NCBI GenBank assembly: GCA_964019155.1
Contig: OZ025243.1
Coordinates: 89,368,399-89,432,398, forward strand
Length of the DNA stretch: 64,000 nucleotides
Reading direction: 5' to 3'
Source: Osedax fenrisi
Lineage: Eukaryota; Annelida; Polychaeta; Sabellida; Siboglinidae
Part shown: positions 14,701-25,174 of the stretch, piece by piece
How the letters are laid out: the number at the start of each line of letters is the position of its first letter
Position numbering within the stretch: position 1 is the first letter of the stretch
Notes under the pieces: model-generated
The model's database searches: none
What the model was told of the DNA's origin: nothing
Seen by the model: only the letters and a program-made list of their open reading frames with translations
Made by a program: the position numbers and the translations under genes

Positions 14701-15391
14701 GGGTGTCCGTATTCGGTACCCATGTCCGAATACGGACACCATGTATTATAATACGGACACCCTATATACCACTAGATAAACTATATATTGTTGATGAACC
14801 AATCAGATACATTATAATTACATTATTTATAATTAATTTTATAATTAATTTAGTATAATTTAATTAGTAATTCATTTATTACTTTTTATTATTTTATTAA
14901 TTAATAATACATGTTAAGTAAATAACAAATTTAGATTTAGCTTCATTGATGGTATTTAATTATAACGTATGCGATATTTATGAAAATCAGAATAGTTAAC
15001 ACCCTGCGCGCTGATTGGTAGATTTACGCCCAGATAGGGAGTCCGACGGACACTGTCCGTATTAAGACATCTAGAGTGCCCGTATTAGGGATGTATATGA
15101 CCTCTAGATATATGCTTATAACTTAATTAATATTTAATAACAAATATAACAATTATGTATATAATGTTTAGAATTATTTAGTTTTTAATAATATATTGTT
15201 GTTTTGTCGATATTTTTGTATATTCATGAGAAGGTTTAAGTTGACATTTTTATAAACACTAGAACTACAACTAAAACTATAATAACTATAACCGATCTGA
15301 TGATTTTGTCGTGATTAGAATTGCTGTTCTTGTCCGTGAGAATGTTGCAGATCTCGCTGAAGTAACAACGAAGCATCTCAGAACTCTCGAT
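2430..15391 (-). CDS. Gene A, seven-exon protein-coding gene of unknown family
   Basis: This gene is assembled from GC-richer coding patches whose splice sites keep the reading frame. Exons in transcription order are 15391-15293, 14262-14117, 12002-11907, 9912-9783, 6641-6514 (or 6654-6514), 6273-3837 and 2714-2430. Junction phases are 0, 2, 2, 0, 2 and 0, and all match. Joined, they give about 1,106 codons. The first four exons encode a helical, Leu/Ile-rich region, the long exon a disordered Ser/Thr/Asp/Glu-rich middle followed by a more structured end, and the last exon a 94-residue conserved-looking tail. I see no signal peptide, membrane segment or catalytic motif, so a scaffold or chromatin/cytoskeletal role is only a guess. 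The start is unresolved: either upstream exons exist beyond the minisatellite, or an ATG at 15403 opens the frame. The 9783 to 6641 join is in frame, but an extra exon near 9.3-9.5k cannot be excluded. Confidence 0.72.
3186..3600. mobile_element. Second copy of the AACACTC MITE, opposite orientation
   Basis: Begins TATAACACTCCC, contains GCTAGCAGTAGTATCGA, TTGCTTTGTTATATATTA and CTATATAGGTGGCGCTG in reverse order relative to 8.3k, and ends near AAGGTTATACC. It lies in the gene A intron between 3836 and 2715. Confidence 0.8.
3837..6273 (-). CDS. Gene A major exon, about 812 codons, disordered acidic protein
   Basis: This is the dominant coding block of the window, uninterrupted for 2.4 kb on the minus strand. 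The acceptor is TTATTCCTACAG|G and the donor ACATTCATACAG|GTAGGC. If unspliced, a stop follows five codons later at 3819-3821. The first roughly 120 residues are basic and helical. A long Ser/Thr/Lys/Asp-rich disordered section follows. At about residues 460-490 an acidic tract repeats DESTMQ and is encoded by an 18-bp tandem repeat near 4830-4890. The last 280 residues look folded and helical, rich in Asp and Val. No kinase, helicase, zinc or membrane motif is visible. It could be a large scaffold, kinetochore or centrosome-type protein, but nothing specific supports that. Plus-strand ORFs within it are shadows. Confidence 0.88.
6514..6641 (-). CDS. Gene A exon with canonical GTAAGT donor
   Basis: The donor CACAG|GTAAGT (6513-6508) is the best consensus donor in the window. 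The exon ends with AG of a split Arg codon, completed by G of the next exon. The residues read MLLNIVNLWECALLKKKSKS, then a charged helix ending KEVKFNCH. Two acceptors are possible: TGTTCTGAG| before 6641 (phase 0, in frame with the exon ending at 9783), or GTGAACAG| before 6654 (phase 2). I prefer 6641 for frame continuity. Confidence 0.68.
6723..7950. other. AT-rich gene A intron, nothing recognised
   Basis: AT-rich sequence without repeats beyond short (TA)n. Confidence 0.55.
7955..8215 (-). mobile_element. tRNA-derived SINE, copy 1
   Basis: Minus-orientation copy of the SINE also found at 26.9k and 50.0k. The tRNA-like head (box B form CGGGTCCAATCC) is at 8150-8215, the body includes ATGGTTATAAATG and CTTCGAAGGGACAT, and it ends in an A-rich tail near 7960. 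Box A is mutated, so the copy is old. Confidence 0.8.
8270..8666. mobile_element. MITE with AAAGATATAACACTC ends, complete copy
   Basis: A 15-bp perfect inverted terminal repeat, AAAGATATAACACTC and GAGTGTTATATCTTT, about 397 bp long. Internal blocks CAGCGCCACCTATATA, TATATAACAAAGCAATA and CTGCTGCTAGCAG are shared with the copy near 3.2-3.6k. Confidence 0.85.
8667..9340. other. AT-rich gene A intron
   Basis: Contains a duplicated AATGATATATTATCAACTAT at 9140 and 9273; otherwise featureless. Confidence 0.5.
9343..9508 (-). CDS. Possible additional gene A exon (weak)
   Basis: A GC-richer, pyrimidine-rich minus-strand patch carries an open frame reading EPHPYFKFTKLSTLHSTHLR and onward through AYLIKAYFTMLAFVLSTKF. 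TTTTGTAG could be an acceptor, but its phase does not match the exon at 9783. An acceptor at CTTTAAG with donor ATC|GTTTCA would be phase-compatible. The long CT-rich run might simply be a splice tract or spacer. Only transcript data could decide. Confidence 0.25.
9783..9912 (-). CDS. Gene A exon (helical, HEAT-like segment)
   Basis: The acceptor is CTCTATCCCAAAAG| ending at 9913 and the donor is TTGATG|GTCAGT at 9782-9777. The first G completes a Glu begun in the previous exon. The product includes IITIDIGYDFLQTADYLVPV and LINILPHSPCKEHVMAALNS, an alternation of hydrophobic helices that recalls HEAT/ARM-type repeats, although one segment cannot prove it. A second possible acceptor (TTCCTACAG) lies inside in phase 0. 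A 25-bp tandem repeat abuts the exon start and contains the same pyrimidine tract. Confidence 0.7.
9918..10110. repeat. 25-bp tandem repeat at gene A splice acceptor
   Basis: About seven copies of GGATAGAGGTCGTATGTTAA plus ACACAT. On the minus strand each copy ends ACGACCTCTATCC, the pyrimidine tract of the acceptor at 9913. Confidence 0.93.
10564..10650. repeat. ATG/GAT trinucleotide microsatellite
   Basis: An almost perfect (GAT)n run with a few GATA interruptions, inside the gene A intron between 9912 and 11907. Confidence 0.9.
10775..10857. repeat. Diverged direct duplicate of 9650-9737
   Basis: About 85 bases shared with sequence next to the exon at 9783, including GGTATTACACAAACT and GAACTATAAATGTATAA. 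Confidence 0.8.
10858..11900. other. AT-rich intron
   Basis: Palindromic TTAACCCTATAGGGTTTAAC near 10920 with CATAGGTTAACC duplicates to 10990, and a (TA)n run at 11660-11712. No exon seen. Confidence 0.5.
11907..12002 (-). CDS. Gene A exon (96 bases)
   Basis: A strong acceptor, TTTTTCTGCAG, precedes 12002 and the donor is CTCAACGA|GTTATA at 11906-11901. It enters in phase 2 (A completes Gln) and leaves in phase 2 (GA plus G gives Glu). The residues read YDIHKIMQRNPIPENICKIR and end SRYQTVLN. No family motif was recognised. An internal GTAAGA after the codon for Cys could act as an alternative donor, but it would break the frame chain. Confidence 0.7.
12327..13230. mobile_element. MITE with CCGAATACGGACAC ends, copy 1 (complete)
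   Basis: Terminal inverted repeats of about 25 bp: GGGAAAGTAACCGAATACGG at the left and its complement GTATTAGGTTACTTTCCCC at the right, flanked by TA. The internal motif GTGTCCGTATT recurs in both orientations (12337, 12705, 13010, 13050). No coding capacity. Confidence 0.88.
14117..14262 (-). CDS. Gene A exon (48 codons plus 2 bases)
   Basis: The acceptor is TACGTAACAG| ending at 14263, and the donor is CTAATACA|GTTAGT at 14116-14111. It starts in phase 0, as the preceding exon requires, and ends in phase 2 as CA, completed by A of the next exon to Gln. The product runs IKILSTLMKSGAKDYKSFKQ and continues through a Cys/Lys-rich end (GCKKEICRLI). It looks helical and basic. The exon is too short to stand out by ORF length and was found by composition and splice logic. 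Its acceptor is the edge of an 18-bp tandem array. Confidence 0.7.
14266..14450. repeat. 18-bp tandem repeat at gene A splice acceptor
   Basis: About ten copies of GACTTTATTACGTAATAT with single-base variants. The last copy merges into the acceptor of the exon ending at 14262 (TACGTAACAG). Confidence 0.93.
14536..15262. mobile_element. Same MITE family, copy 2, truncated
   Basis: Left end GGGGAAAGTGGACACC after TA; shares body and internal GTCCGAATACGGACACC with copy 3. The right third is missing: homology stops at GAGAAGGTTTAAGTTGACA, about 31 bases from a gene A splice donor. Confidence 0.82.
15293..15391 (-). CDS. Gene A exon (33 codons), possibly the first coding exon
   Basis: Reads IESSEMLRCYFSEICNILTD followed by an Asn/Ser-rich stretch ending IIRS. 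The acceptor is TTCACACAG at 15392-15400 and the donor is TCG|GTTATA (15292-15287), phase 0 to phase 0. The frame stays open upstream to an ATG at 15403, so the exon could instead begin the protein as MFTQ. Immediately upstream (on this strand) lies the 3.2-kb minisatellite, and 31 bases past the donor begins a truncated MITE. Coding character is supported by composition unlike the flanks and by the phase-0 match to the next exon. Confidence 0.68.
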
Positions 15392-15426
15392 CTGTGTGAA
15401 CATTAATGCACTAGCTATAGCATGCA

Positions 15427-18400
15427 TAGTTAGGAATATAGTTAGGAATATAGTTGGGAATATAGTTAGGAATATAGTTAGGAATATAGTTAGGAATATA
15501 GTTAGGAATATAGTTAGGAATATAGTTAGGAATATAGTTGGGAATATAGTTGGGAATATAGTTAGGAATATAGTTGGGAATATAGTTGGGAATATAGTTG
15601 GGAATATAGTTAGGAATATAGTTAGGAATATAGTTAGGAATATAGTTAGGAATATAGTTGGGAATATAGTTAGGAATATAGTTAGGAATATAGTTAGGAA
15701 TATAGTTAGGAATATAGTTAGGAATATAGTTAGGAATATAGTTAGGAATATAGTTGGGAATATAGTTGGGAATATAGTTGGGAATATAGTTAGGAATATA
15801 GTTGGGAATATAGTTGGGAATATAGTTGGGAATATAGTTAGGAATATAGTTAGGAATATAGTTAGGAATATAGTTAGGAATATAGTTGGGAATATAGTTA
15901 GGAATATAGTTAGGAATATAGTTAGGAATATAGTTAGGAATATAGTTAGGAATATAGTTGGGAATATAGTTAGGAATATAGTTAGGAATATAGTTAGGAA
16001 TATAGTTAGGAATATAGTTGGGAATATAGTTAGGAATATAGTTAGGAATATAGTTAGGAATATAGTTAGGAATATAGTTAGGAATATAGTTAGGAATATA
16101 GTTAGGAATATAGTTGGGAATATAGTTGGGAATATAGTTGGGAATATAGTTGGGAATATAGTTGGGAATATAGTTGGGAATATAGTTAGGAATATAGTTA
16201 GGAATATAGTTAGGAATATAGTTAGGAATATAGTTGGGAATATAGTTAGGAATATAGTTAGGAATATAGTTAGGAATATAGTTAGGAATATAGTTAGGAA
16301 TATAGTTGGGAATATAGTTAGGAATATAGTTAGGAATATAGTTAGGAATATAGTTAGGAATATAGTTGGGAATATAGTTAGGAATATAGTTAGGAATATA
16401 GTTAGGAATATAGTTAGGAATATAGTTAGGAATATAGTTAGGAATATAGTTAGGAATATAGTTGGGAATATAGTTGGGAATATAGTTGGGAATATAGTTA
16501 GGAATATAGTTGGGAATATAGTTGGGAATATAGTTGGGAATATAGTTAGGAATATAGTTAGGAATATAGTTAGGAATATAGTTAGGAATATAGTTGGGAA
16601 TATAGTTAGGAATATAGTTAGGAATATAGTTAGGAATATAGTTAGGAATATAGTTAGGAATATAGTTAGGAATATAGTTAGGAATATAGTTAGGAATATA
16701 GTTGGGAATATAGTTAGGAATATAGTTAGGAATATAGTTAGGAATATAGTTAGGAATATAGTTAGGAATATAGTTGGGAATATAGTTAGGAATATAGTTG
16801 GGAATATAGTTGGGAATATAGTTGGGAATATAGTTGGGAATATAGTTGGGAATATAGTTGGGAATATAGTTGGGAATATAGTTAGGAATATAGTTAGGAA
16901 TATAGTTAGGAATATAGTTGGGAATATAGTTAGGAATATAGTTAGGAATATAGTTGGGAATATAGTTAGGAATATAGTTGGGAATATAGTTAGGAATATA
17001 GTTGGGAATATAGTTAGGAATATAGTTGGGAATATAGTTAGGAATATAGTTAGGAATATAGTTAGGAATATAGTTGGGAATATAGTTAGGAATATAGTTA
17101 GGAATATAGTTGGGAATATAGTTAGGAATATAGTTGGGAATATAGTTGGGAATATAGTTGGGAATATAGTTAGGAATATAGTTAGGAATATAGTTAGGAA
17201 TATAGTTGGGAATATAGTTAGGAATATAGTTAGGAATATAGTTGGGAATATAGTTAGGAATATAGTTGGGAATATAGTTGGGAATATAGTTGGGAATATA
17301 GTTAGGAATATAGTTGGGAATATAGTTAGGAATATAGTTGGGAATATAGTTGGGAATATAGTTAGGAATATAGTTGGGAATATAGTTGGGAATATAGTTG
17401 GGAATATAGTTAGGAATATAGTTAGGAATATAGTTAGGAATATAGTTAGGAATATAGTTGGGAATATAGTTAGGAATATAGTTAGGAATATAGTTAGGAA
17501 TATAGTTAGGAATATAGTTAGGAATATAGTTGGGAATATAGTTAGGAATATAGTTAGGAATATAGTTAGGAATATAGTTAGGAATATAGTTGGGAATATA
17601 GTTAGGAATATAGTTAGGAATATAGTTAGGAATATAGTTAGGAATATAGTTAGGAATATAGTTAGGAATATAGTTAGGAATATAGTTGGGAATATAGTTG
17701 GGAATATAGTTGGGAATATAGTTAGGAATATAGTTGGGAATATAGTTGGGAATATAGTTGGGAATATAGTTAGGAATATAGTTAGGAATATAGTTAGGAA
17801 TATAGTTAGGAATATAGTTGGGAATATAGTTAGGAATATAGTTAGGAATATAGTTAGGAATATAGTTAGGAATATAGTTAGGAATATAGTTAGGAATATA
17901 GTTAGGAATATAGTTAGGAATATAGTTGGGAATATAGTTAGGAATATAGTTAGGAATATAGTTAGGAATATAGTTAGGAATATAGTTGGGAATATAGTTA
18001 GGAATATAGTTGGGAATATAGTTGGGAATATAGTTGGGAATATAGTTGGGAATATAGTTGGGAATATAGTTGGGAATATAGTTGGGAATATAGTTGGGAA
18101 TATAGTTAGGAATATAGTTAGGAATATAGTTGGGAATATAGTTAGGAATATAGTTAGGAATATAGTTGGGAATATAGTTAGGAATATAGTTGGGAATATA
18201 GTTAGGAATATAGTTGGGAATATAGTTAGGAATATAGTTGGGAATATAGTTAGGAATATAGTTAGGAATATAGTTAGGAATATAGTTGGGAATATAGTTA
18301 GGAATATAGTTAGGAATATAGTTGGGAATATAGTTAGGAATATAGTTGGGAATATAGTTGGGAATATAGTTGGGAATATAGTTAGGAATATAGTTAGGAA

Positions 18401-18608
18401 TATAGTTAGGAATATAGTTGGGAATATAGTTAGGAATATAGTTAGGAATATAGTTGGGAATATAGTTAGGAATATAGTTGGGAATATAGTTGGGAATATA
18501 GTTGGGAATATAGTTAGGAATATAGTTGGGAATATAGTTAGGAATATAGTTGGGAATATAGTTAGGAATATAGTTGGGAATATAGTTTGGAATATAGTTG
18601 GGAATATA
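15427..18608. repeat. 3.2-kb minisatellite, 12-bp unit, about 265 copies
   Basis: The unit is GTTRGGAATATA with R switching between A and G; one unit has TTTGG. Because 12 is divisible by three, it is open in both directions for over 1,070 codons, encoding R/G-NIV repeats on plus and NYIP repeats on minus. It is almost certainly not a gene: there is no initiation context or flanking coding sequence. The A/G pattern is not random; the block GGGRGGG with flanking RRRR runs recurs near 15750, 16455 and 17680, showing higher-order duplication. It begins 36 bases from gene A's first known exon and, read on that strand, repeats TTCCTAAC, a branch-point-like string. Confidence 0.97.
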
Positions 18609-20021
18609 ATGATTGAATACCATAGTATTTATAATAAAGTTATTATAATAACGTTAATATATTATTAACATTTATTTAAAATTCATATATTTCTTATTGA
18701 TTCATATATGTAAACAATTCGGAAAACGATGATATATCTTAACTATAAAAAATGCACATTGATGAAATATATCTAACACAATGTTTAACGTATACCTATA
18801 TATATTTATAAATTTCATAAAACATTAAATATCAATGAAATATCATTTTAATTTTAAAATTATCGATTGGTAGAAAAATCGCTAATGTTAGCTATTCTAG
18901 AAAATGAAATATTTTATTATAATTTACTAGAAACTTATTATACCGCGAGCGAATATACTTTTAAATTGTGGAATAATCATATCTAATAAAGTTGAAGCAA
19001 TTTAATTAAATCTAATAAAGAATATAAGTAGGCTACATAAATGTGGAACTATTGACTAAAACATCCCACACAAGTGTGTAAAATCGCTAAATGTATTGTA
19101 AAATTGTATTACCTAATTGTAAAATCCAAATATTTTTAACAATAGATTTTTTATATTATATTAGCGAATATACATATTTTATATTTAATTATTGTACTTA
19201 AGTTTTTAAATTGTATTTAATAAAATAAGATATAAAGGTATACCATAAATGTATATATATATATATATATATATATACTCTATATACATAACATATATTT
19301 TAGTTAATGTATACATTATATATAATAAGTAGGGAAACATGCAATATCCTATAGGAAGTGGGGGGGGGGTTAATTGAAGATATAATTTGATAATTATTAA
19401 AACATCAATATAGGATATATATATATATTAAAGTATTTTATTATATTATTTAAAGTCTTAAATTAATATTTATAAGATATCATTTTAACATTTGTATATT
19501 TTATATTTTTATATATGGACATATATTATGCATTATATTATTTAGAAATAGTAAGATTAATTCATATCGTATAGAGTGTGAACATTTATAAAATAATATT
19601 AATTATAAATATATATAGGTTACCTATATAATTACTTGAGTGATAAATCTATACTTTTTAATAATATATTAAATATATCAAATAAGGATAAAATAATCAA
19701 CATTATGATCGTCAGTTCATCAGATAATAAGAATAATCTCTCGATCAAAAAAATCAGAACTAACCTAACCTATATATTATACCTATTATTGTATTTAGAT
19801 TTTAATATTATTATAATATAACAAATGATACTAACATTAATTTGTGTTGCTATTTCATAATCAGTTAGGGCATCAAATGATTCTGTTAAATTGTTATAAA
19901 TAACTAATTAGTATAATTAAATATATAAATATATATATATATATAATAAAATATAGGCATATATAAAAGTATATATATATATATATATACATATTATATA
20001 TATATATATATATATATAGGT

Positions 20022-20089
<68 letters not shown>

Positions 20090-20134
20090 TTTATAATATA
20101 TAATTTGTATATATATATAAAGTATATGTGATAA

Positions 20135-20175
<41 letters not shown>

Positions 20176-21770
20176 ATGTATAATTAATAGTTACATACAT
20201 ACTGATCAGTATAGTAGATATTAAGGTATTACATTATATTTCAAATACTAACTTGTAAATGAAATATTTGAGAGACTCATTTCAGTAAATGTAATGCAAA
20301 GGTGTTGAGTTAATTTTCTTTATCTTTGAAAATATTTTATATAATATAAATATGTATATATATATTATAAAGTGTATCTATGTAAGTATACACTTTAGGT
20401 AATATATAAATATATTTTCATGTTTTAAATATAATTTTTATATCAATAGTATTCTTATTTCACAGTTATATTTGACATGCATTATAATATAATATATATC
20501 TTTCAATAGTACTTGATATAAATTAATAACCATTTAAATTATAACAAATAAATATAATATTATACTATCTATTTAATGTATAGAATATTATTGACAATTT
20601 AAAAAATTATTATTATCACATTTAAAATTTAATTTCGATTTCAGTGAAATATTATAGATTAATCTTAATTTAACGTAAAACTATGTTATTATATTTAAAA
20701 TTGTTAATTTTATATATTAGTAACAAATATTAAGTATACATATAACTATGTTGCATATGGTACAAGATACAATAAACATACATACCGTGATAACAATAGA
20801 TCTGTTAAATTAAAAATGATGAGTCATATTGTGATAAACAATAATAATAATAAAAAACCTATAGTGAATAATATTATTAAAGTAGGGTAATCAGGATTTA
20901 TATTTGAAAATTGAATATATATTTATAATTTTCCATTTCTTACTGATATATTTATTCCGCTATATAATCATATGAATGTAAATAACTAAATATTAATATT
21001 CTAGTATACTAGAGTTTAACTATAGTTAAGTTAGTACACTATTTCATTATTTTATAGCTTTATTTAGAAAGCTTTTTTTTAATAATGTAAATAATAAAAA
21101 CCTTCATTTTTATAAAAAAAGTATAAATTCAATAATCTTAATTTGTTTAAATATTATCTTTAATAATATAGTAACTACATATTCTTATAGATTATTATTT
21201 TTTATTTGTATATCTATAGTAGATATACTTATATATATAAACTTATAGATTGTTTAATTTTTATGTTAGAAAATATGAAGGAACTAATCGAAACTAATCG
21301 AAACTAATTGAAACTTTGCTCTATAGACTTTATACCTAATTGTTATATCTGTCTATTTTAAACGTGATACTCGTTACTTTAATTCAAAATATTAAATACG
21401 AATAAACAATGGATTATTATGTATACATATATATACATATGTATACGTATATATATATACAATAAATGAAATAATCCACTAATATTTGATAAATGAATAC
21501 ACCAATATCGACATAAGAAAAGATCGATTAGAGATCGTTAATTTAAATCACTTGTATATAAGTTATGGGTTATGAAATCTATAGGTTATAAATAATTTAT
21601 AAATATAAGTCCGTTGTATAAAAGTTAATGATATATTATGTAATATATAAAATACAATTATAATATTATATACTGAGAACTAGGCGATTTTCTAAATGAT
21701 ATAAAAATAAATATTATAATTAAACTACCTATTTATATAATATGTTATTATTGATTTCTACCAAACATAA

Positions 21771-21826
<56 letters not shown>
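18609..21826. other. AT-rich region without recognised genes
   Basis: Many (TA)n tracts and a nine-G run near 19363. It may be upstream intron or promoter of gene A; no convincing exon was found. Confidence 0.5.
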
Positions 21827-21830
<4 letters not shown>

Positions 21831-21903
21831 TTATATAGTTAATTGCCTATATAGTTATATTGTAAAATATATTTATTTTTTATATTTACAAATATATATA
21901 TAA

Positions 21904-21978
<75 letters not shown>

Positions 21979-22043
21979 AAATATAATTGCCTATATAGTT
22001 ATATTGTAAAATATGTTTATGTTTTATATATATATAAATATAT

Positions 22044-22112
<69 letters not shown>
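21827..22112. repeat. AT-rich segment, left flank of the LINE
   Basis: Contains TTAATTGCCTATATAGTTAT (21840 on), long (TA)n tracts, then a second degenerate copy near 21978. The reverse complement of the first copy lies at 25583-25660, on the other side of the LINE. Confidence 0.75.
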
Positions 22113-22114
<2 letters not shown>

Positions 22115-22512
22115 GATAGATTAAAACTATGAGGATAGATTAAAACGTAAAATATTATTTAATGGAGCATCACTGAAACCAGGTAATATCAAATGCGTTT
22201 TTAATATTAGCACATTAAATTACGAACTAAAACTTTTTTCTCTAAATAATAACAGAGTAATAATAGATTGGTCTTCTAATGTTGATTATTCAACAACTGA
22301 ATATAATAAATGGAAATCCTCAATAGATAATAATCAAAAAACATATAATACTAATAGTAATGGTAATTGACTAGATCCTTTAATTAAAGTATTTTATTCA
22401 AACTCTAGAAGTTTATGCAATAAACTACCCACATTATTGGCTATTTGATAGTCGTGAATATGATATCCTTATTTTTACGGAAACATGGCTTAATCAGGAT
22501 ATTACTAATGGT

Positions 22513-24576
22513 ATGATATCAGATAATAACTTCTACAATTTATTTAGATTAGATAGATTAACGAATACACATGGTGGTAGTATTTTAATCTACATAAAAC
22601 ATCATTATCAGGCCCATGCATTATGCCATTCTATTTCTCATACTTTTGAATTATTAAACATTGTTTTCTTTAATTACCTACTTATTGTTGTATATCGACC
22701 GCCATCTATGTCATTCAATGATACTATCAAATTATGTGATATTATCTCGAGTGTCTCAGATTCCACTAAAACTAGCATTATATATGGTGACTTTAATCTA
22801 CCTGGAATTGACTGGATCAATGGTCTGGTAATCTCATCTGTTGAAAAATATTTCTATTCGTTTACTCAAAAAAATGGATTATTGCAGTTAGTGAATTTTA
22901 ATACGCGTAATTCGAATATTCTGGACTTAATTCTAACAAATGATATTAAAATGGTATCATCTATCATATCTACTAATCCGATAGAATATTATTCTCATTG
23001 TAGTGATCATATTTCCATATTATCTTGTTTAGTTTATCCTCGTGGTATTAATAGACCAATATCTAGTTCTCCTATATTACCAATTCCAAATTACCTTAAA
23101 TCAGATTATTATAATATTAAAAATGATCTTCTATCAATTAATTGGAATAATCTGCTAAATTCATCCATTAATGGTTCTGATATGCTTACTATATTTATTA
23201 ATAAGCTTTTATTTATATGTAATAAACATAATCATTTACCTAACATTACAAAATATAGATATCCTATTCATATTAAAAAAATATTAAATAAATGTCGACA
23301 TCTTCACAATATTATTTGTGATGAAAATAGTCGTATGAATTGGCGATTAGCCCAGCTTGATGTTGATATAAAAATTAAGAAATATAATATTGATCTGGAA
23401 TCTAAGGTTTTATCTTCCAATAATAAATCAACTTTTTATAAATTCATTAATAAGAAATTACACTCATCTAATTTTATATCACCTCTTTATAATGAAATTG
23501 ACAATTCAATATCATTATCTGATTTTGACAAGGCGTCTTGTTTATCGCATCAATATAGTTCTGTATTTAATAAAAGTTCTAATATTAATATACCCATATT
23601 ATCCATATCATCTCACATATCATCATCACTATCCTCTTATCCTACTACTCCTGAGGTATTACGTAAATTTCTATGTTTACTACCTAGTAAATTAAATAAT
23701 TCACCAGACGGTATACCGAAAGGATTATTAAAGAAATTATCGTTTGAATTATGTCATCCATTATCGATAATTTTTACAAATATTCTAGATTCAGGGATTT
23801 GTCCGGATATTTGGAAAATATCACATATTATTCCAATATTCAAAAAAGGTGACGCTACTAAACCAGCAAATTATCGGCCCATTAGCATTCTACCTAGCAC
23901 GCTCATTCTTTTTGAAAAAATTCTTTCTAATAATTTAACTTTCTATTTACGTTCAAATAATTATATTACTAAATGTCAATACGGATTTTTAGCTGGAAAG
24001 TCAACTGAATTGCAACTAATATCTTTTTATAAAAAAATTTACGAAGCTAGAGATGCATTCCTAATATCGGATATTGCATATATTGATTTAGCTAAGGCTT
24101 TTGTCAAAGTATCACATTCTAAACTTTTGCATAAATTATCTTATTATGGCGTTAGTGGTAATCTTTATAAATGGTTAAAATCTTATTTACTCGATAGAAA
24201 ACAACGTGTTAAAATTAATGATAGTTTCTCTAACTTCTCACCAGTTATATCTGGTGTTCCTCAAGGGTCCTTTATAGGTCCGTTGTTATTCTTAATTTAT
24301 ATTAATGATTTACCAAATATTATAAAACCACCAATATATGCTTCTCTATTTGCAGATGATGCTAAGCTTTTATATTCTTTTAAGCCCACAGAAAGTTGTT
24401 TACCTTTACAATGTGCTCTTGATGAACTTAGTGATTGGATGAAGAGATGGGAACTAGAAATTGCTCCTACTAAATGTGTTGTCATGCGAATTGGTAATAA
24501 AAACCCTGTTCATTCATATTTCATTAATGATTTTGAACTGCCTATACACACCTCATTCAAGGATTTAGGCATTTAA
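22513..24576 (+). pseudogene. LINE endonuclease/reverse transcriptase main ORF
   Basis: Carries most of the apurinic-type endonuclease (catalytic GDFN about residues 93-96, SDH near 165) and the reverse transcriptase. GVPQGS and the catalytic FADD (about residue 613) are intact. The apparent ATG is not the natural start, because TETWL lies in the same frame upstream. Truncated by the frameshift at FKDLGI. Confidence 0.88.
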
Positions 24577-25174
24577 TGATAACATGAGTTTTAATACTCA
24601 TATTAATACTATATGTACTAAAGCACACTTAATTATTAATAGATTATTTAGATGTTTCATCACCAATGATTATATATATTTGCTTAAAGCCTATATATCA
24701 TACGTTCGCCCTATTGTGGAATCGGATTCATCTGTCTGAAATCCAGACAATTTCATATGCAATTCTAACAATATAGAAAATATTCAAATCTATTTCACTA
24801 AAATACTTTTTTATAGATGTAACCTTACTAAACGGTCTTATGAAGATAGAATTATTTTTCTCAATATTAAAACTTTATTTCATCGCAGGTTATTAGCTGA
24901 TCTTACCCTGACATATAAGATACTGAACGGACTTGTCGATGTGGATGCAACTGATATATTTGATCTATATAGCAACAATTGCAGAGGGCCCAAAGTGAAG
25001 ATACGAAAGAAAAAGTGTAGAACAAACGCCCATCTGAATTATTTTGGAAATAGAGTTTGCTCTTCCTGGAACGCGTTACCCTTTACAATTACATCTTGTA
25101 AAACCGTAACGCTTTTCCGTGAAAAATTAATACACACCAAATGTATCAATCATGTTATTGTTATTCCGTATTAA
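24577..25174 (+). pseudogene. LINE ORF C-terminal part after frameshift
   Basis: Resumes in another frame with FNTHINTICTKAH and, after further stops, a 77-codon stretch ending in the typical LINE tail (FGNRVCSSWNALPFTITSC), with stop at 25172-25174. Confidence 0.75.

Noticed and set aside
15396..18668. Overlapping frames of 1,090 (plus) and 1,070 (minus) codons
   Set aside because: They exist only because the 12-bp unit is a multiple of three and lacks stops; repeats of NIVG or NYIP with no start context or flanking coding sequence.
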